A stretch of 64,000 bases of DNA from Ananas comosus. Lineage: Eukaryota > Streptophyta > Magnoliopsida > Poales > Bromeliaceae. The translations under genes and the position numbers were made by a program. The notes under the pieces are model-generated. The model was not told where the DNA came from, searched no databases, and saw only the letters and a program-made list of their open reading frames with translations. The stretch is taken from NCBI RefSeq assembly GCF_001540865.1, contig NC_033637.1, forward strand, positions 3,491,349 to 3,555,348, in the 5' to 3' direction. Below are positions 22,599-34,003 of the stretch, piece after piece (positions within the stretch are counted from its first letter, which is position 1; each line of letters begins with the position of its first letter).

Positions 22599-24540
22599 TT
22601 CCTTGAAGAGGTAGCAGAGGAGATGATACTTGCTTTGGTTACTGGGGTTTTGGTATGAGGTGAGAGTTCTCTGCTCTGCAGTTTATAACCTGGAGATGAT
22701 TGAATTGGTCAAGGTATAGGGTTATTGTTGAAATGTCTTATTCAAAAACCCAAAAAAAAAAAAAAGAAGAAGAAGAAAACAATACCAATACACAACTAAG
22801 AAAATGGTGCCATGTAACCAAAATACAACATTAGTGTGCTAGATTATTATTATTGGCTTTATTCAACACGAAATAGGCGACGACCAGAAGAAAACAACGA
22901 GGTAGCCGCCCAGTACGTAACGTATGCATAGTTCCCTTCAAAATATATTGTCAAAGGTTACACCTAACAAAGCCTGGTATATAAAGAAGCTTCTATGATT
23001 GAGCTACAAATGGGAGAGAGAGAGAGAGAGAGGTTAGAAGGTTCCACCTCAATTTGTAATAATAATATAACTTACGTGGCGGTTCCGCCACCTGCAAACT
23101 GGTACCAAAAAATAAATCTAATACAAAATAATTTTTATTCACGTGCACAATATAAATCGGATGAATTATATCAAAAGAAGATGAAACACAGAATTTTAAT
23201 TTAAGGTTAATTGTATATTGTTTTCTGTAAATATATTAAATAGCAGATATGTTTCTATAAAATTTAACTTTTTATATTTATTCCTACAAAAGTCTTAACG
23301 ATTTTAAATATCTTCATGCTGTTACGATCTTTATACAGTTAACCATAAATAAAATACTTAATTTTGATTAGTTAATGAGATAAATTAACATTTTTATTCT
23401 TTTTTTAATTATTTGTGAAGGTAGAAAAAAAAAATGACCACCGGAGATTTTTGGGAGGATATTACTATATAATTCTAGCAGTAAATTACGTTTCTGAAAG
23501 GACATATTTGTGATAGTAAAAGTGCCATTGCACTTATCTTTTATCGAAATATAAATAATGCTTTAACGGTAACAAATCAGAGAAGCGAATGCGGATATTA
23601 CTAGACTTTTGTAAAAATAAATATAAAAAATTAAACTTTGTAGAAATATATTTACTATTTGATATATTTACAAAAAATTGTATGAAATTAACTCTAAAAT
23701 TTGTGCTATTGAATGACGAATACGGAAATTTAAACTTAAGGATTCTAAGAAATTTAAACTTAAATATTCTACGATAACTAACTAGCTGGTTTGCTAGTCC
23801 AATTAGTTAACCTTTAAAACGGGGAAATTTACGTAACGTGTCCAAATATATATCTAATTACATGTACAGAACTTTGGAATTTTCTTTTGAGGAAAGATAT
23901 ACATCCTTATCATAGACGAACAAATTAAATTACAATTTCCACATATAGAACTTTTCTCCTTGGGTAAAAAAAAAAATACCAGAATTGTTACACTTGTCAA
24001 CCAATCAAACCCAGTTTATTCTTTCATTTTCTAATTAATTTAATTATTTGTCCTATGTAACTGTAACATTGACTTTTGTAAGTCATTAAATTAAACCATC
24101 AAAAAGGCTTAGTTCTACGGAAATGCTTAATCGTCACGCAAACAAGCATGCGGAAGAAGTCAAAGGTTGGAAATTTAAAAAAATTTAAAATTTTATAGAA
24201 ATCTAGTATTTTTATTTTTCAATTTTTCTTTTACAAAAAATATAAAAAAATATTTTTCAAAAAGTTAGTTTCTTTAAAAGTAAACAAGNAAAAAAAAAAA
24301 AAAAAAAAAAAAAGGGAATGATTTTCGATGCTGCGTAGATGACATTTGAGCTGCAGGTAAATATGATATTAGCATTGTGTTTGATACTGCAGAGATTATT
24401 TGGACAAATTTTATTGCTGAGGAGAAGATCTATGCAATTCTACACGCTATAAACATTGTCACTTTCCTTTTCTGTTGTTGAACTACCATTAACAGTGATT
24501 CAAAAAAAAAAACAAAAAAAAACAGTTATTATTGTGATTA
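22599..24540. other. Intergenic DNA of copy A
   Basis: It aligns along its length with copy B (about 35119-37330). It holds one copy of the 'aaagcctggtatataaagaa ... gggagagagag' unit (about 22957-23036), which is amplified in copy B. N24289 sits in a poly(A) run. No gene is seen. Confidence 0.5.
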
Positions 24541-25090
24541 CTTGGGTGCAATGAGTTGGACAATTGCTGGCCTGGTGGCTGATTGCAATGTTATTCTGCA
24601 TCAGCACAATAACATTCACCTCCTCTATTTGTATTACAAGAGCTTTTAACCTTCGAGCGTATTATCTAAGAAAAGATCCCTTACAACGAACAATCCATCC
24701 AAAAAAGATATCTTATGGTGATGGTTGACGAAGGGGATATGGAATGGGCCCTTGGTGAAGATGTTGGTGAAGTTTGGGAGAGGGCAACGCGTGGAGATCG
24801 TAATAGAAAAAGGGTGACGAACACATCTTTAGTTGTAGCTTGCTTATGGATTACATGGGCAGAAAGGAACAATATAATTTTCGGAGGGATCAATGGTAAG
24901 CCGCTGGCAGTGGTCAATAAGGGTAGATTGCTGGCGAAGCAATAGGAGGATATTTGTGTGGACAATCATCACTTATCTTAGATTGATTGTTATAATCTGG
25001 CAGATTTTTTTGTAGACGGTTTCCAACTATTTTTTCTTTTTCTTTTTCTTTTTTTCGAAATTAGTTGCCTCATTTCCGTAGCAATCAAAT
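24541..25090 (+). mobile_element. LINE remnant, copy A
   Basis: The frame at about 24715-24943 includes VACLWITWAERNNIIFGG, the end of the zinc-binding region after the reverse transcriptase of plant LINEs, followed by 'gttgcctcatttccgtag', related to the 3' tail at 10385. The 3' tail and poly(A) seen in copy B (to about 38470) are missing here, so this copy has an extra deletion. It is inactive. Confidence 0.65.
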
Positions 25091-25440
25091 CTGATAAACT
25101 ATTTAGGTTATATAGCAGTACAGTAATTAATGGTGCACAAATAATAATAATTAAAACACCACGTCATTTTTACATCAACGATGTGTCAAATAAATTAAAT
25201 TGTGGGATATGAAATATGGTTATAATAACTCTGAAAGTTAGAGGTAAAAATTATAATAAATTAAAATTTAAAGACTATAGTATCACCTAACTCATAATTT
25301 GAGAATCAAACTTGCAATTTATCATTCTTAAAATTTTGAACGATTGGATAGTCAAATCAAGAAAAAGTCATACAATTTTTTTTTTAAATTTTTTGATTTG
25401 TTAAGAAAGTGGATGGTTAAGATATTTAGCATAAAACTAA

Positions 25441-26084
25441 GGCTAAATTACAGAAAACCCCCTTATAATAACCCGCTTTTTCACTTTCCCTCCCTGACAT
25501 TTAAAAACCTACACTTTGCCCTCCTGTAAAATAAAAAATGTTCACTTCACCCCCTACCGTTAGGGTTCCGTTAAAAAATATATTTTTATGCCGAAAATAC
25601 CCCTCCGCCATCTCCATGTTGCTTCGCCTCCCTCCGGCTCGCCACCTCGCCGCCTCCTTGCCGCCTCGCCGCCTAGCTGCCTCGCCGTCCTCCACTGCCA
25701 CGCCCTCACCCACATCCCCTTCGTCGTCCTCCGCCGCCTCGCCTTCGCCTTCTTTCCCCTTCTTCTACTGTCACCCACCTCGATTTTTCCTACTGTCGCC
25801 GAAATCGAGGATGGCGAGGGTGCAGGAGGAGAAGGGGAGCAGGTGGAGAAGAAAATGGAGAGAAATCGCGACCGATTGAGGTGGGAATCACGGCAGAATG
25901 AAGGGGCGGCTGAGGAGGATAGGGAAGAAGACAACAATGGCGAGGGGCAAAATGGTCATTTTACACACCGTAACCTCCTGTAAACATTTTTCATTTTACA
26001 GGGGGGCAAAATGTAGGTTTTGAAATGTCAGGGAAGAAAAGTGAAAAAGCGGGTTATTACAGGGAGGTTTTCTATAATTTAACC
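25441..26084. mobile_element. Mutator-like MITE with 9-bp target duplication
   Basis: Terminal inverted repeats of about 110 bp (GGCTAAATTACAGAAAACCC at the left, its near complement at the right) are flanked by the 9-bp repeat TAAAACTAA at 25432-25440 and 26085-26093. The interior is GC-rich and could be captured sequence, but I do not recognise it. Copy B carries the unoccupied site at about 41405 ('cataagactaattatggatg'), so the insertion happened after the segmental duplication. Confidence 0.85.
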
Positions 26085-26208
26085 TAAAACTAATTATGGC
26101 TGTACAAACCTACGCCCCCAATTCAAAAAATTCGACCGTTACACTCTCCCCGTCCCCAAAGAGCAAAAGTATCTCCTTTCCTAAACCTCACATGTTTTTA
26201 GGAGATCA

Positions 26209-27994
26209 ATGGCACCGAAGGAAAACACTAACAAGACCACCTCACCAAGAACATCCTCCTCCTCCTCCTCCTCCTCCCACCTCTCCGGCGCCATGATCAA
26301 GCAGAGCGTCCTAAGCCCGGGGTTCCGGTCGGTGGCCGCCATGGCCGGGTGGGACGAGGAAGCTCTCTTGCTCGCGAGCCTCGTCGTCGAGGACACCCCG
26401 GTGCGAGAGTCCCGTCACAAGAGACGCTCCAATCCCCACCTCAAATCCCCTCCGAGCACCAGTTCCAACCGGTCCTCGTCGACTTCCAAATACCCATTTC
26501 GTCCCATCCATCCTCCTCGGTGCTCCTTCGATCTCTAATGGGCTCTTTCGGTTCTCGCAGGAAACGAAGATCCCGAAGGCGGTCCACGAATTTGGTCCCC
26601 CCCGTGGTTCTCTCTCTTGATGATGACGAGCTAAGTGATAAGAAAGGTTCGATCTTGTTCTTGTCTAAATGTAAAAATGTTGAATTGATTCTCGTTGGGT
26701 TCTCCAAATTTGATTTTTGGGTTTCGATTGATTCAGACTCGGGTGATGCGAGAAAAGAAATGGGGACTATTGCTGCTGAGGAGAAGAAGAAGAAGCCGCC
26801 ATTAGCAGAGGGGGCTTCACCGGAGAAGCTCTCGAGCAACGCGCTCCCGTGTATGGATCGGCTGAGAGAGGAGCTTTCTTGCGCCGTAATAAGCCATTTT
26901 TTAGTTTCTCCTTGTCTCGATTTTGGATTGTTCTATTGACCTTGTCCTAATTTAATTTAGTGTTTGCTAGATTTGTTTGGAGATTTGCTTCGAACCAAGC
27001 ACTACTCCCTGTGGGCACAGGTAAAAAACCAATTTTTATTGAATTTAGTCCTTCAAATCCATAGAAAATTTTGTATATGATTACTGGATGTAAAATGATA
27101 GTAAGATTTGATATAATCACTGCAACTATTTGCTCAATCGCAAAGTTTTCTATGGATTTGAAGGACTAAATTCAATAAAAATTGGTTTTTTACCTGTGCC
27201 CACAGGGAGTAGTGCTTGGTTCGAAGCAAATCTCCAAACANATTTTGTATATGATTACTGGATGTAAAATGATAGTAAGATTTGATATAATCACTGCAAC
27301 TATTTGCTCAATCGCAAAGTTTTCAACTTGTTCTGTTTTAGCCTCTATTAGCGAATTGAAAACATCCTTTTTCCTTTTTTCTTTTTAATAACAGCTTCTG
27401 CATGAAGTGCTTAAAGTGTGCTGCAGCTAAATGCGGAAAAAGGTGTCCTAAATGCAGGCAACTGATCAGGTAAAAAGAAAAACAAAAAATCTCACCTTAA
27501 AGAGTGCTCCTTTGTTAACAATATGAAAGGGTTTTGTAAGAATCGAGTTCAATGTATTCATTTTATGTGTGTTTTACAGCAATGGGAGATCTTGCACAGT
27601 GAACACAGTTCTTTGGAACACAATTCAGCTCCTGTTTCCGGAGGAAGTCGGGGCGAGGAAGAGCTCCACAGACCCAAAAATCACTTCTGATCAAAGCACC
27701 GAACCCTCTTCCGAAGGTTCAGAGCGAAGCAACAGCGACATCACCAGAAGCAGCAGCATGAGAAGCTACACCCAAGTTTCTGAAACAATGGATCGGGTGG
27801 GCAGAAGAAGGGCGGCGCCGAGCCGCCAATCGGAGGATGCCGCGTTGGCTTATCGGTTGCAGAGGGAAGAGTTCATGGTAGCTTTCCGGAGCAGCCGCGA
27901 GGAGCAGCGGAGTGCCCTCTACGCTGCTAGCGCCAATCTCCGATCTATGGCCTCTAGAGCTATTCATTTGCGGACTAGAAGTCGGCACTCATAA
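26209..27994 (+). CDS. C3HC4 RING-finger protein, probable E3 ubiquitin ligase
   Basis: Six exons: 26209..26471, 26561..26646, 26737..26885, 26971..27020, 27395..27469 and 27580..27994. All have GT-AG borders and the phases add up to 345 aa. The N-terminus (MAPKENTNKTTSPRTSSS, then AGWDEEALLLASLVVEDTPV) and the long basic/serine-rich linker precede a complete RING: Cys165, Cys168, Cys180, His182, Cys185, Cys188, Cys200, Cys203. After the RING comes NGRSCTVNTVLWNTIQLLFP, a phrase I associate with an uncharacterised plant RING family, and an Arg-rich C-terminus. It would act as a substrate-selecting ubiquitin ligase; substrate and location are unknown. Exon 4 is only 50 bp and is present again, inverted, in intron 4. 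The duplicate at 41530-49081 is broken, so this is the working copy. Confidence 0.9.
26974..27324. repeat. Inverted and direct repeat around N27241 in intron 4
   Basis: A 90-bp stretch that includes nearly all of exon 4 (26974-27063) recurs in inverted orientation at 27151-27240. The 83 bp at 27068-27150 recurs directly at 27242-27324. The single N lies exactly at the joint. Copy B has neither repeat, so this looks like an assembly artefact. Confidence 0.85.
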
Positions 27995-28817
27995 TATGCA
28001 TGTTACCGTTATTCCGCTTTCTGAAACAATTTGGCAGAACATTCAGACTAAAACACTTCATTTGATGGAATTGTATCGAATTTCGTAGATGTTGATTAGC
28101 ACTTTTTGGCGGTACTTAGCCCAATATTTGAATTCTTCACTGTTCTAACATGTTGTAGGAATCCTCTTTGTTAAAGCATTGGTGTGATCAGATGGAAAAA
28201 TCGAAATAATATTACAGCGGTACATTTTGCAGATTGATCAGATGGAAAACACGAATCTAAACACACATTTTATCGAATTGAATTATCATTATTATTGTTA
28301 TTATCATTTTAGTGTTGCAGGACATATTAGAAACTACTGTCCGGCCCTGGTCCATTATGAATCACTATCTCTTTTTCTTTTTTACTAAAGAAAAAAAAGG
28401 TGTTTATCGGTTTATGCACACCTTCGTATTCGTGCACTACATAAAATTGAGAAATGCTAGCTATATGTTCTAAAAAGTGGTGTATATCCTACACCACTTT
28501 GTCCCAAGATTCGTGATTTTTTAAATTTTTTAATAGTTTATAAAAAAAAATAGTTAAAAAGATAAAAGCAAAATATTGATTTTTAGATGGAGAATTAATA
28601 TAAAATTTACAATCTTTTTAGAATATATAGGTAGCATTGCTGTTTCATTATATACAACACTATTAATTTTTTTTTAATTCTAATATACAAATTTAGCTTT
28701 TCTGTACTATCCACGACATTCATATATGTACTTATTAAAAATTATATTAAACTACTCACAATTAGACGATGATTTCGTAATAAAATCTGTTTTGAAACCT
28801 CGGCAGCCAAACACTTC
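27995..28817. other. 3' flank of the RING gene
   Basis: Likely 3' UTR and intergenic DNA, closely matched by 49082-49910 in copy B. No other gene is seen. Confidence 0.5.
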
Positions 28818-29038
28818 GGCACTGTTTGGATTAGGAATAAGAGGATATCCCTCTCCTTATCCCTTTTATACCCAAACGCAAATTTTTTATCTGAAATAGT
28901 AGTTTTCGACTATCTGAAATAAGCTGGTATAATTATCCTCGTCAAAACCTTCATTTTTTATATATAACTACTCATTATTTTTCTTATATCTATCCCTATA
29001 ATAGCTAGTTCTTGCTTATATCCGAACAAAACGAAGCC
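28818..29038. mobile_element. Small MITE absent from copy B
   Basis: Begins GGCACTGTTTGGATTAGG and ends TCCGAACAAAACGAAGCC, imperfectly complementary, with TTC on both sides (28815-28817, 29039-29041). Copy B reads straight through at about 49902-49912 ('caaacacttgttgtttaaag'). A related element lies at about 32093-32280. Confidence 0.7.
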
Positions 29039-29129
29039 TTCCTGTTTAAAGGGCCCAAAAAAAAATCTGAACATATTTTTACAGTTCATCTCTTATATGG
29101 TATAAAATAGTCTGGATTGAGCCCTGGTG

Positions 29130-29327
29130 CATAGACCGCGGTGCATGGAATAAATTCGGACCGGATAAGAGATTGGAAACAAAGAAGGAAAGGCTCTAGT
29201 GAGAGAGAGAGAGGAAACGAGAGAGAGAGCGAGCTCTTTCGCTCTCTCTTTTTCCTTGGAAAGGGAGTGAGAAGAAGCAGCAATGGAAGTGGTGGGCGTG
29301 TCGACACGGGCTCCTCTGATTCGCGTA
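29130..29327 (+). pseudogene. HHL1 remnant: leader and first 15 codons
   Basis: The sequence matches the GA-rich leader and start of HHL1 at about 50000-50194. The ATG is at 29283 and 15 codons follow (MEVVGVSTRAPLIRV). At 29328 the text switches to 'tgcagcagcgccgcgaaagc', which in copy B lies at 57497, beyond the P450 gene. The rest of HHL1 and the whole P450 are missing from copy A. Confidence 0.9.
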
Positions 29328-30016
29328 TGCAGCAGCGCCGCGAAAGCGTTGATTAACTGGGAAGTGCGAGCACTGTATGATGTGCATGTACGTACGTCTT
29401 TCGGAAATGAATACTAGTGTAGATTTTTTTTTTTTTTTCAGGATGGGAGAAACTCCAAAATATCATCACGTGATTTCGTACTTTTTTATTTTATTATTTT
29501 ATAATTTAAAGTGTATTAAATTAATAACTTATGATTTTATATTTTTTTACTTTAGTATCCTGTGATTTAAAGTGCATCAATTCAGTACACTGTAGTTTCA
29601 TTTTTCTCTTTTCTCCAGCTCCTTTGTTAATATTTCGTTAAATTATATACAAAAACTTCAGATACCCTGTAGTTTCATTTTTCTCTTTTATTCGGCTCCT
29701 CTCTTAATATTTCGTTAAATTATATACAAAAAACTTCAGATACGCACCCTACCTAACTAGATTTATCGAATATTTATTTTAGTATCTTTTAGTTTTAATT
29801 TTGTCACTGATTTTTTTTTCCTTCGTTAATATTTCGTTAAATTATATACAAAAAACTTTAGATATCCTACGTAGGTTTATCGAATATTTACTTTAGTACC
29901 CTTTAATTTTAACTTTGTCACTGATTTAACGAAAAATTAGTGAAATAAATAATAAAAAGAAAAAAATAAAACCACATGGCACTAACTTAATACATTTTAA
30001 ACTTGAAACCACATGT

Positions 30017-30288
30017 GGGTAAATTGCACTATTACCCTCTGAACTTTTGGCGAAATTTCACTTTATCCCTCGAACTCCTAAAATGGACATCTAACCCCCT
30101 AAACTCTAATATTTCGTTCATATTACCCCTTCCGTCAGTTTTCCGTCAAACTCCGTTAATCGGAAATTAACGAAAGGTATAAAACGAATGAAATATTAGA
30201 GTTTAACGTATTAGATATCTATTTTAGGAGTTTGGGGGTTAAGTGAAACTCGCCAAAAGTTCAAGAAGTAGTAGTGCACTTTACTCCG
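30017..30288. mobile_element. Short inverted-repeat element (GGGTAAATTGCAC family), copy 1
   Basis: The left end 'gggtaaattgcactattacc' and right end 'tagtgcactttactccgtag' are imperfect inverted repeats. The interior is itself palindromic around 'aactccgttaatcggaaatt'. Non-coding. Confidence 0.6.
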
Positions 30289-30749
30289 TAGGGGACTCTT
30301 GACTATAAATTATTTTATTATAATATGTTACTTATGGATTGACTACTAATCCTCAAGTTAGTGATCATACTTGATTTTAAATTCATATATATTTTTTATC
30401 CTAAAATAAATCATACCATAATTTATCCTACATTTTATTGTAATAAAATAAAAGTGAAAGAAATGAATTAGAATGACTTAAAGATAAAAAAAGATAGATA
30501 CTAACTATCTACGATACTCGAACACTCTACTATTTTGGTATACTCGCTAATATGGTTAATTTACAATAGGTGTCCTCACTCGGATATAGATAATTTAATT
30601 CTCAGTTAATTTTCTGTAGTACTCGTTTGTCCCTTTTATCTTTAGAAGCATTATTCTATAAAATACACTTAAATAAAATTTTTATACTTCATTTCAGTCA
30701 ATTAGAAATTTTTAATATAAAAATATAAAAATAATTTATAGTAAAAATT

Positions 30750-31022
30750 GGGGTAAATTGTATTGTTACTTCCTGAACTTTTTGCAAGTTTCACTTAACC
30801 CCCCAGACTCCTAACATAGACATCTAACACCCTAAACTTTAATATTTTATTCGTTTTACCCCTTCCGTCAGTTTCCGGTTAACGGAGCTTGATGGAAAAC
30901 TGACGGAAGGGGTAATATAAACGAAATATTAGAATTTAGGGGGTTAGATGTTCATTTTAGAAGTTCAAGGGGTAAAGTGAAACTTCGCCAAAAGTTCAGG
31001 GGGTAATAATGCAATTTATCCT
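30750..31022. mobile_element. Short inverted-repeat element (GGGTAAATTGCAC family), copy 2
   Basis: Ends 'ggggtaaattgtattgttac' and 'gggtaataatgcaatttatc', inverted. The interior has the same 'cccttccgtcagttt' and 'aaactgacggaaggggtaat' arms as the copy at 30017-30288. Confidence 0.65.
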
Positions 31023-31660
31023 TTACTTTAGTACCTTTTAGTTTTAATTTTGTCACTGATTTTTTTTTCCTTCGTTAATATTTCGTTAAATTATATACAA
31101 AAAAACTTCAGATATCCTACGTAGGTTTATCGAATATTTACTTTAGTATTCTTTAATTTTAATTTTGTCACTGATTTAACGAAAAATCAGTGAAATAAAT
31201 AATAAAAAGAGAAAAATGAAACCACATGGCACTAATTAACTTGATACATTTTGAACTATAAAGTACTAAAGTAAGAAAGTGCGAAACTATAAGAGCTAAT
31301 TTAATACACTTTAAACCACATGGTACTAAAGTGAGAAAGTGTGAAACCACGTGGGAGTATTTGAAGTTTATCCTTCTTTTTAAGAGCACCGATGGGTGAT
31401 TACTAAAAATAAACTCAGATAAAAATATAAAGTAACTATATTTTCAACTTAAAAATCTCGAATGTCAACCATTAAAAGTTCTTAGCTAATTATACTGAGA
31501 GGGCCGATTTTTCCTACAAATTTTTTAAAATGTTATTTAGATAAGACTGTATAAAATTTATCAAAATTATATATTATTTTGATTCTACTAGGAAAATTTT
31601 TAAAATAAAAATTTTAATATCTAATCTTTCAATTTATTTTATTTAAATAATTTGATGATT

Positions 31661-31812
31661 TTTTTTTTGAAAGATAGATAGCACGCTATCCGCTTCATTT
31701 ATTTTATTTAGAAATAAACTTAGCTGGAATTGTGAATCAACTGGGATTCGAACTTGGGACCTCGAGTACCAACCATCAAACCCTTTGTCACTTGTTTTAG
31801 GGACGGTTGGTA
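31661..31812 (-). mobile_element. tRNA-derived SINE
   Basis: Read on the minus strand: A-box-like AAGTGACAAAGGGTTTGATGG, B-box-like GTCCCAAGTTCGAATCCCAG, body, then 'aatgaagcggatagcgtgct' and a poly(A) tail. The corresponding place in copy B (about 58305) lacks it, so it inserted after the duplication. Confidence 0.75.
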
Positions 31813-31870
31813 AAAAAATAAATTTATAGTTATGTAATTGTATAAAATAGCTAACTAAATTGGTAAAGAT

Positions 31871-32479
31871 AAATAATAAATTTATATTTTAAAGTAAAAG
31901 AATTTGTAATTGACGCAAATCAAAAAATTAAAAGTTTAGATAGTAAAATTAAAATTTCTAAGTAGTTAGATCAAAAACGGACGGCGACTTACTACGACAA
32001 GTCTTATACATTTTTATTATTATTTTTATGAGAGACTTAAAAAAGGTTTGTACGATTACAGCTCTTAATTCAAGAATCCTATGCTTCCTTTAGGCACCGT
32101 TTGGTTAGGGAATAGGGATAGGAATAGGCCCTTATCCCCTCCTTTATACCCAAACGCTAATTTTTTACCCGAGAACAGTAGTTCTCGGTTATCCCCATCA
32201 ACACCTCCATTTTCTATATAAAACTTCTTAATATTTTTCTTATCCTCGGGAACAATCCAATTTTCATTCAAACGCTATTTTTCTTAATATTTATTTATTT
32301 ATTTATTTATAGTATTAGTATTAAAATAATAAAACTTGACAAGACTAGTGAATGAAAATTGACACTTGGATTACAATCCCATTTGGATTGTAGGGCCCCC
32401 ATTGCTCTAGTTTTTCCACTGTTTATGTTTTGATATTATAATGTGTTGGTTTTTCGTTGGATTATACACACAACTTTAG

Positions 32480-32519
<40 letters not shown>

Positions 32520-32565
32520 GAGATAGATAGCACTGCATGGACTAAGTCAACTTTTTCACTGATAT
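31871..32565. other. Spacer between duplication copies A and B
   Basis: About 0.7 kb without a gene. It holds a small MITE (about 32093-32280) related to 28818-29038, a TTTA-rich run at about 32287-32310 and a (TA)n array at about 32482-32516. At 32539-32567 a piece matching 20290-20316 is joined directly to the text that starts copy B (20117 equivalent), which marks the duplication junction. Confidence 0.55.
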
Positions 32566-33465
32566 GCACATTGATTTCATTCTTCTTGTGCTATTATCAT
32601 AAAGCATCATTTGATTTCAAGTATGACATGGTGAACATCTTAGATTCATCAGGAGAGATAATTTAGCTAGTGGCCTCCTTAATACTAGAGCATAGACAGT
32701 GATCGAGTTTAGGTTGATATAACTTGATAGACACGGATGAGGCAACTTTTTCACTGGTATGCACTTTGATATATACCTTTAAGTTGCTTCTGTGCCATAT
32801 ATGCCAAATAGCATGCCAACTAACATGCACTGGCAATTTTAAAGACAATACACAAACTTATATCTAGTTCTTTAACGTGATTGAAGATTTATATCTTTTG
32901 ACTAAATATTCTCTGCTTGAATCTTTGTTTTAAAGCAACACACAAGTGAGGTCTAATCCATGCAGTGAATAGATAAACTCTAAACATTAAAACAAGGTAT
33001 TACTATGCAGTCCTAGAAGAACCAGAGAAGAGCGTGAACATTTCTGTATTATCGAAATTTTTTGAAAAATCTTTCTAAGCACTATAATAAGTGTACGAAT
33101 ATCAAACCAATTGCTAATAGATGGCACATTAGATGATTGATATGTTAGACACTTAACACTACATGGCTAACTTAATTTTGGTACTCATGTTATACATTAT
33201 CCTTTTTATGCTGTGCCAATGGTAATTAACTTCTTCCTGAAGAAAATATCGTTTTTTTAACCCCTGTGCAAATGCTTTTCTTACCTCTTCTTGTAATAAC
33301 TATTCATGCTGTTGGTCATTCTTTTGCTATAATCTGGCATGTTTTGAAATTGATCCTTCAATGTTGCTCTTCAAATTTCATGAAGTTGATTAATTCACTG
33401 GTTATTATTTTCCCTCCTACGAAGTGCTCCCTATTCTAAATTTCCTTCCTACTATGCTGTAACAG

Positions 33466-34003
33466 GTGTGTTCTCCTCGGCGCAAGTTGTGGAGCAAACA
33501 TCGCAGATTATGTGGCCCGAAAGGCAGTCGAGGCTGGGAAGCTATTAGACCCCGTCAAAGTGGTCGCGCAGGTTCTAATGTACCCATTCTTCATTGGCAA
33601 TGTCCCAACTCAATCCGAAATACAGCAAGCAAACTCCTACTTCTACGACAAGCCGACGTGCCTGCTTGCCTGGAAACTCTTCTTACCTGAGGAAGAGTTC
33701 AGCTTAGACCATCCTGCCGCAAACCCTTTAGTACCTGGAAGGGGCCCGCCATTGAATTGTATGCCCCCGACTTTGACTGTGGTCGCGGAGCACGACTGGA
33801 TGAAGGACCGCGCAATCGCTTACTCCGAGGAGCTCCGGAAGGTGAATGTTGATGCACCGGTCCTTGAATACAAGGACGCAGTCCATGAGTTTGCAACACT
33901 TGATATCCTGCTCAAGACGCCGCAAGCTCAGGCCTGTGCCGAGGATATTGCTATATGGGTCAAGAAGTATATATCTTCTCGCGGACATGAGTTCTCGTAT
34001 TAG
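33466..34003 (+). pseudogene. Carboxylesterase exon 2 duplicate, lacking exon 1
   Basis: The acceptor 'tgtaacag' and the whole 538-bp exon 2 are preserved, with the catalytic serine, Asp and His codons intact. Changes are few (for example Lys/Leu to Gln/Gln near SEIQQAN, and Lys to Asn in NCMPPT). Copy B begins inside the intron, so there is no exon 1, start codon or promoter of its own. The frame and splice phase are still compatible with the donor at 18033, so it could serve as an alternative last exon of the upstream gene over a 15.4-kb intron. Without transcripts it is best called a gene fragment. Confidence 0.85.

Larger units (their letters stand above)
29444..31376. mobile_element. Nested MITE cluster
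   Basis: The outer element has ends 'aaatatcatcacgtgatttc' and 'gaaaccacgtgggagtattt' and belongs to the family also seen at 3860-4176. It is also present in copy B (57618-58026), so it predates the duplication. Copy A has gained two insertions of another family inside it (30017-30288 and 30750-31022) plus further AT-rich DNA. Confidence 0.6.
20117..31870. repeat. Tandem segmental duplication, copy A
   Basis: Starts inside the carboxylesterase intron and runs through exon 2, the small peptide gene, a LINE remnant, the RING gene and the first codons of HHL1. It then jumps (29327/29328) to sequence that in copy B lies beyond the P450 gene. Homology to copy B fades at about 31870. Exon 2 of the esterase differs from copy B at only about six positions in 538 bp by my count. 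Confidence 0.9.

Noticed and set aside
24715..24945. Short protein gene with Trp and Asn motif
   Set aside because: The phrase WITWAERNNIIFGG is the end of a plant LINE zinc-binding region, and the duplicate at about 37520-37760 is frameshifted.
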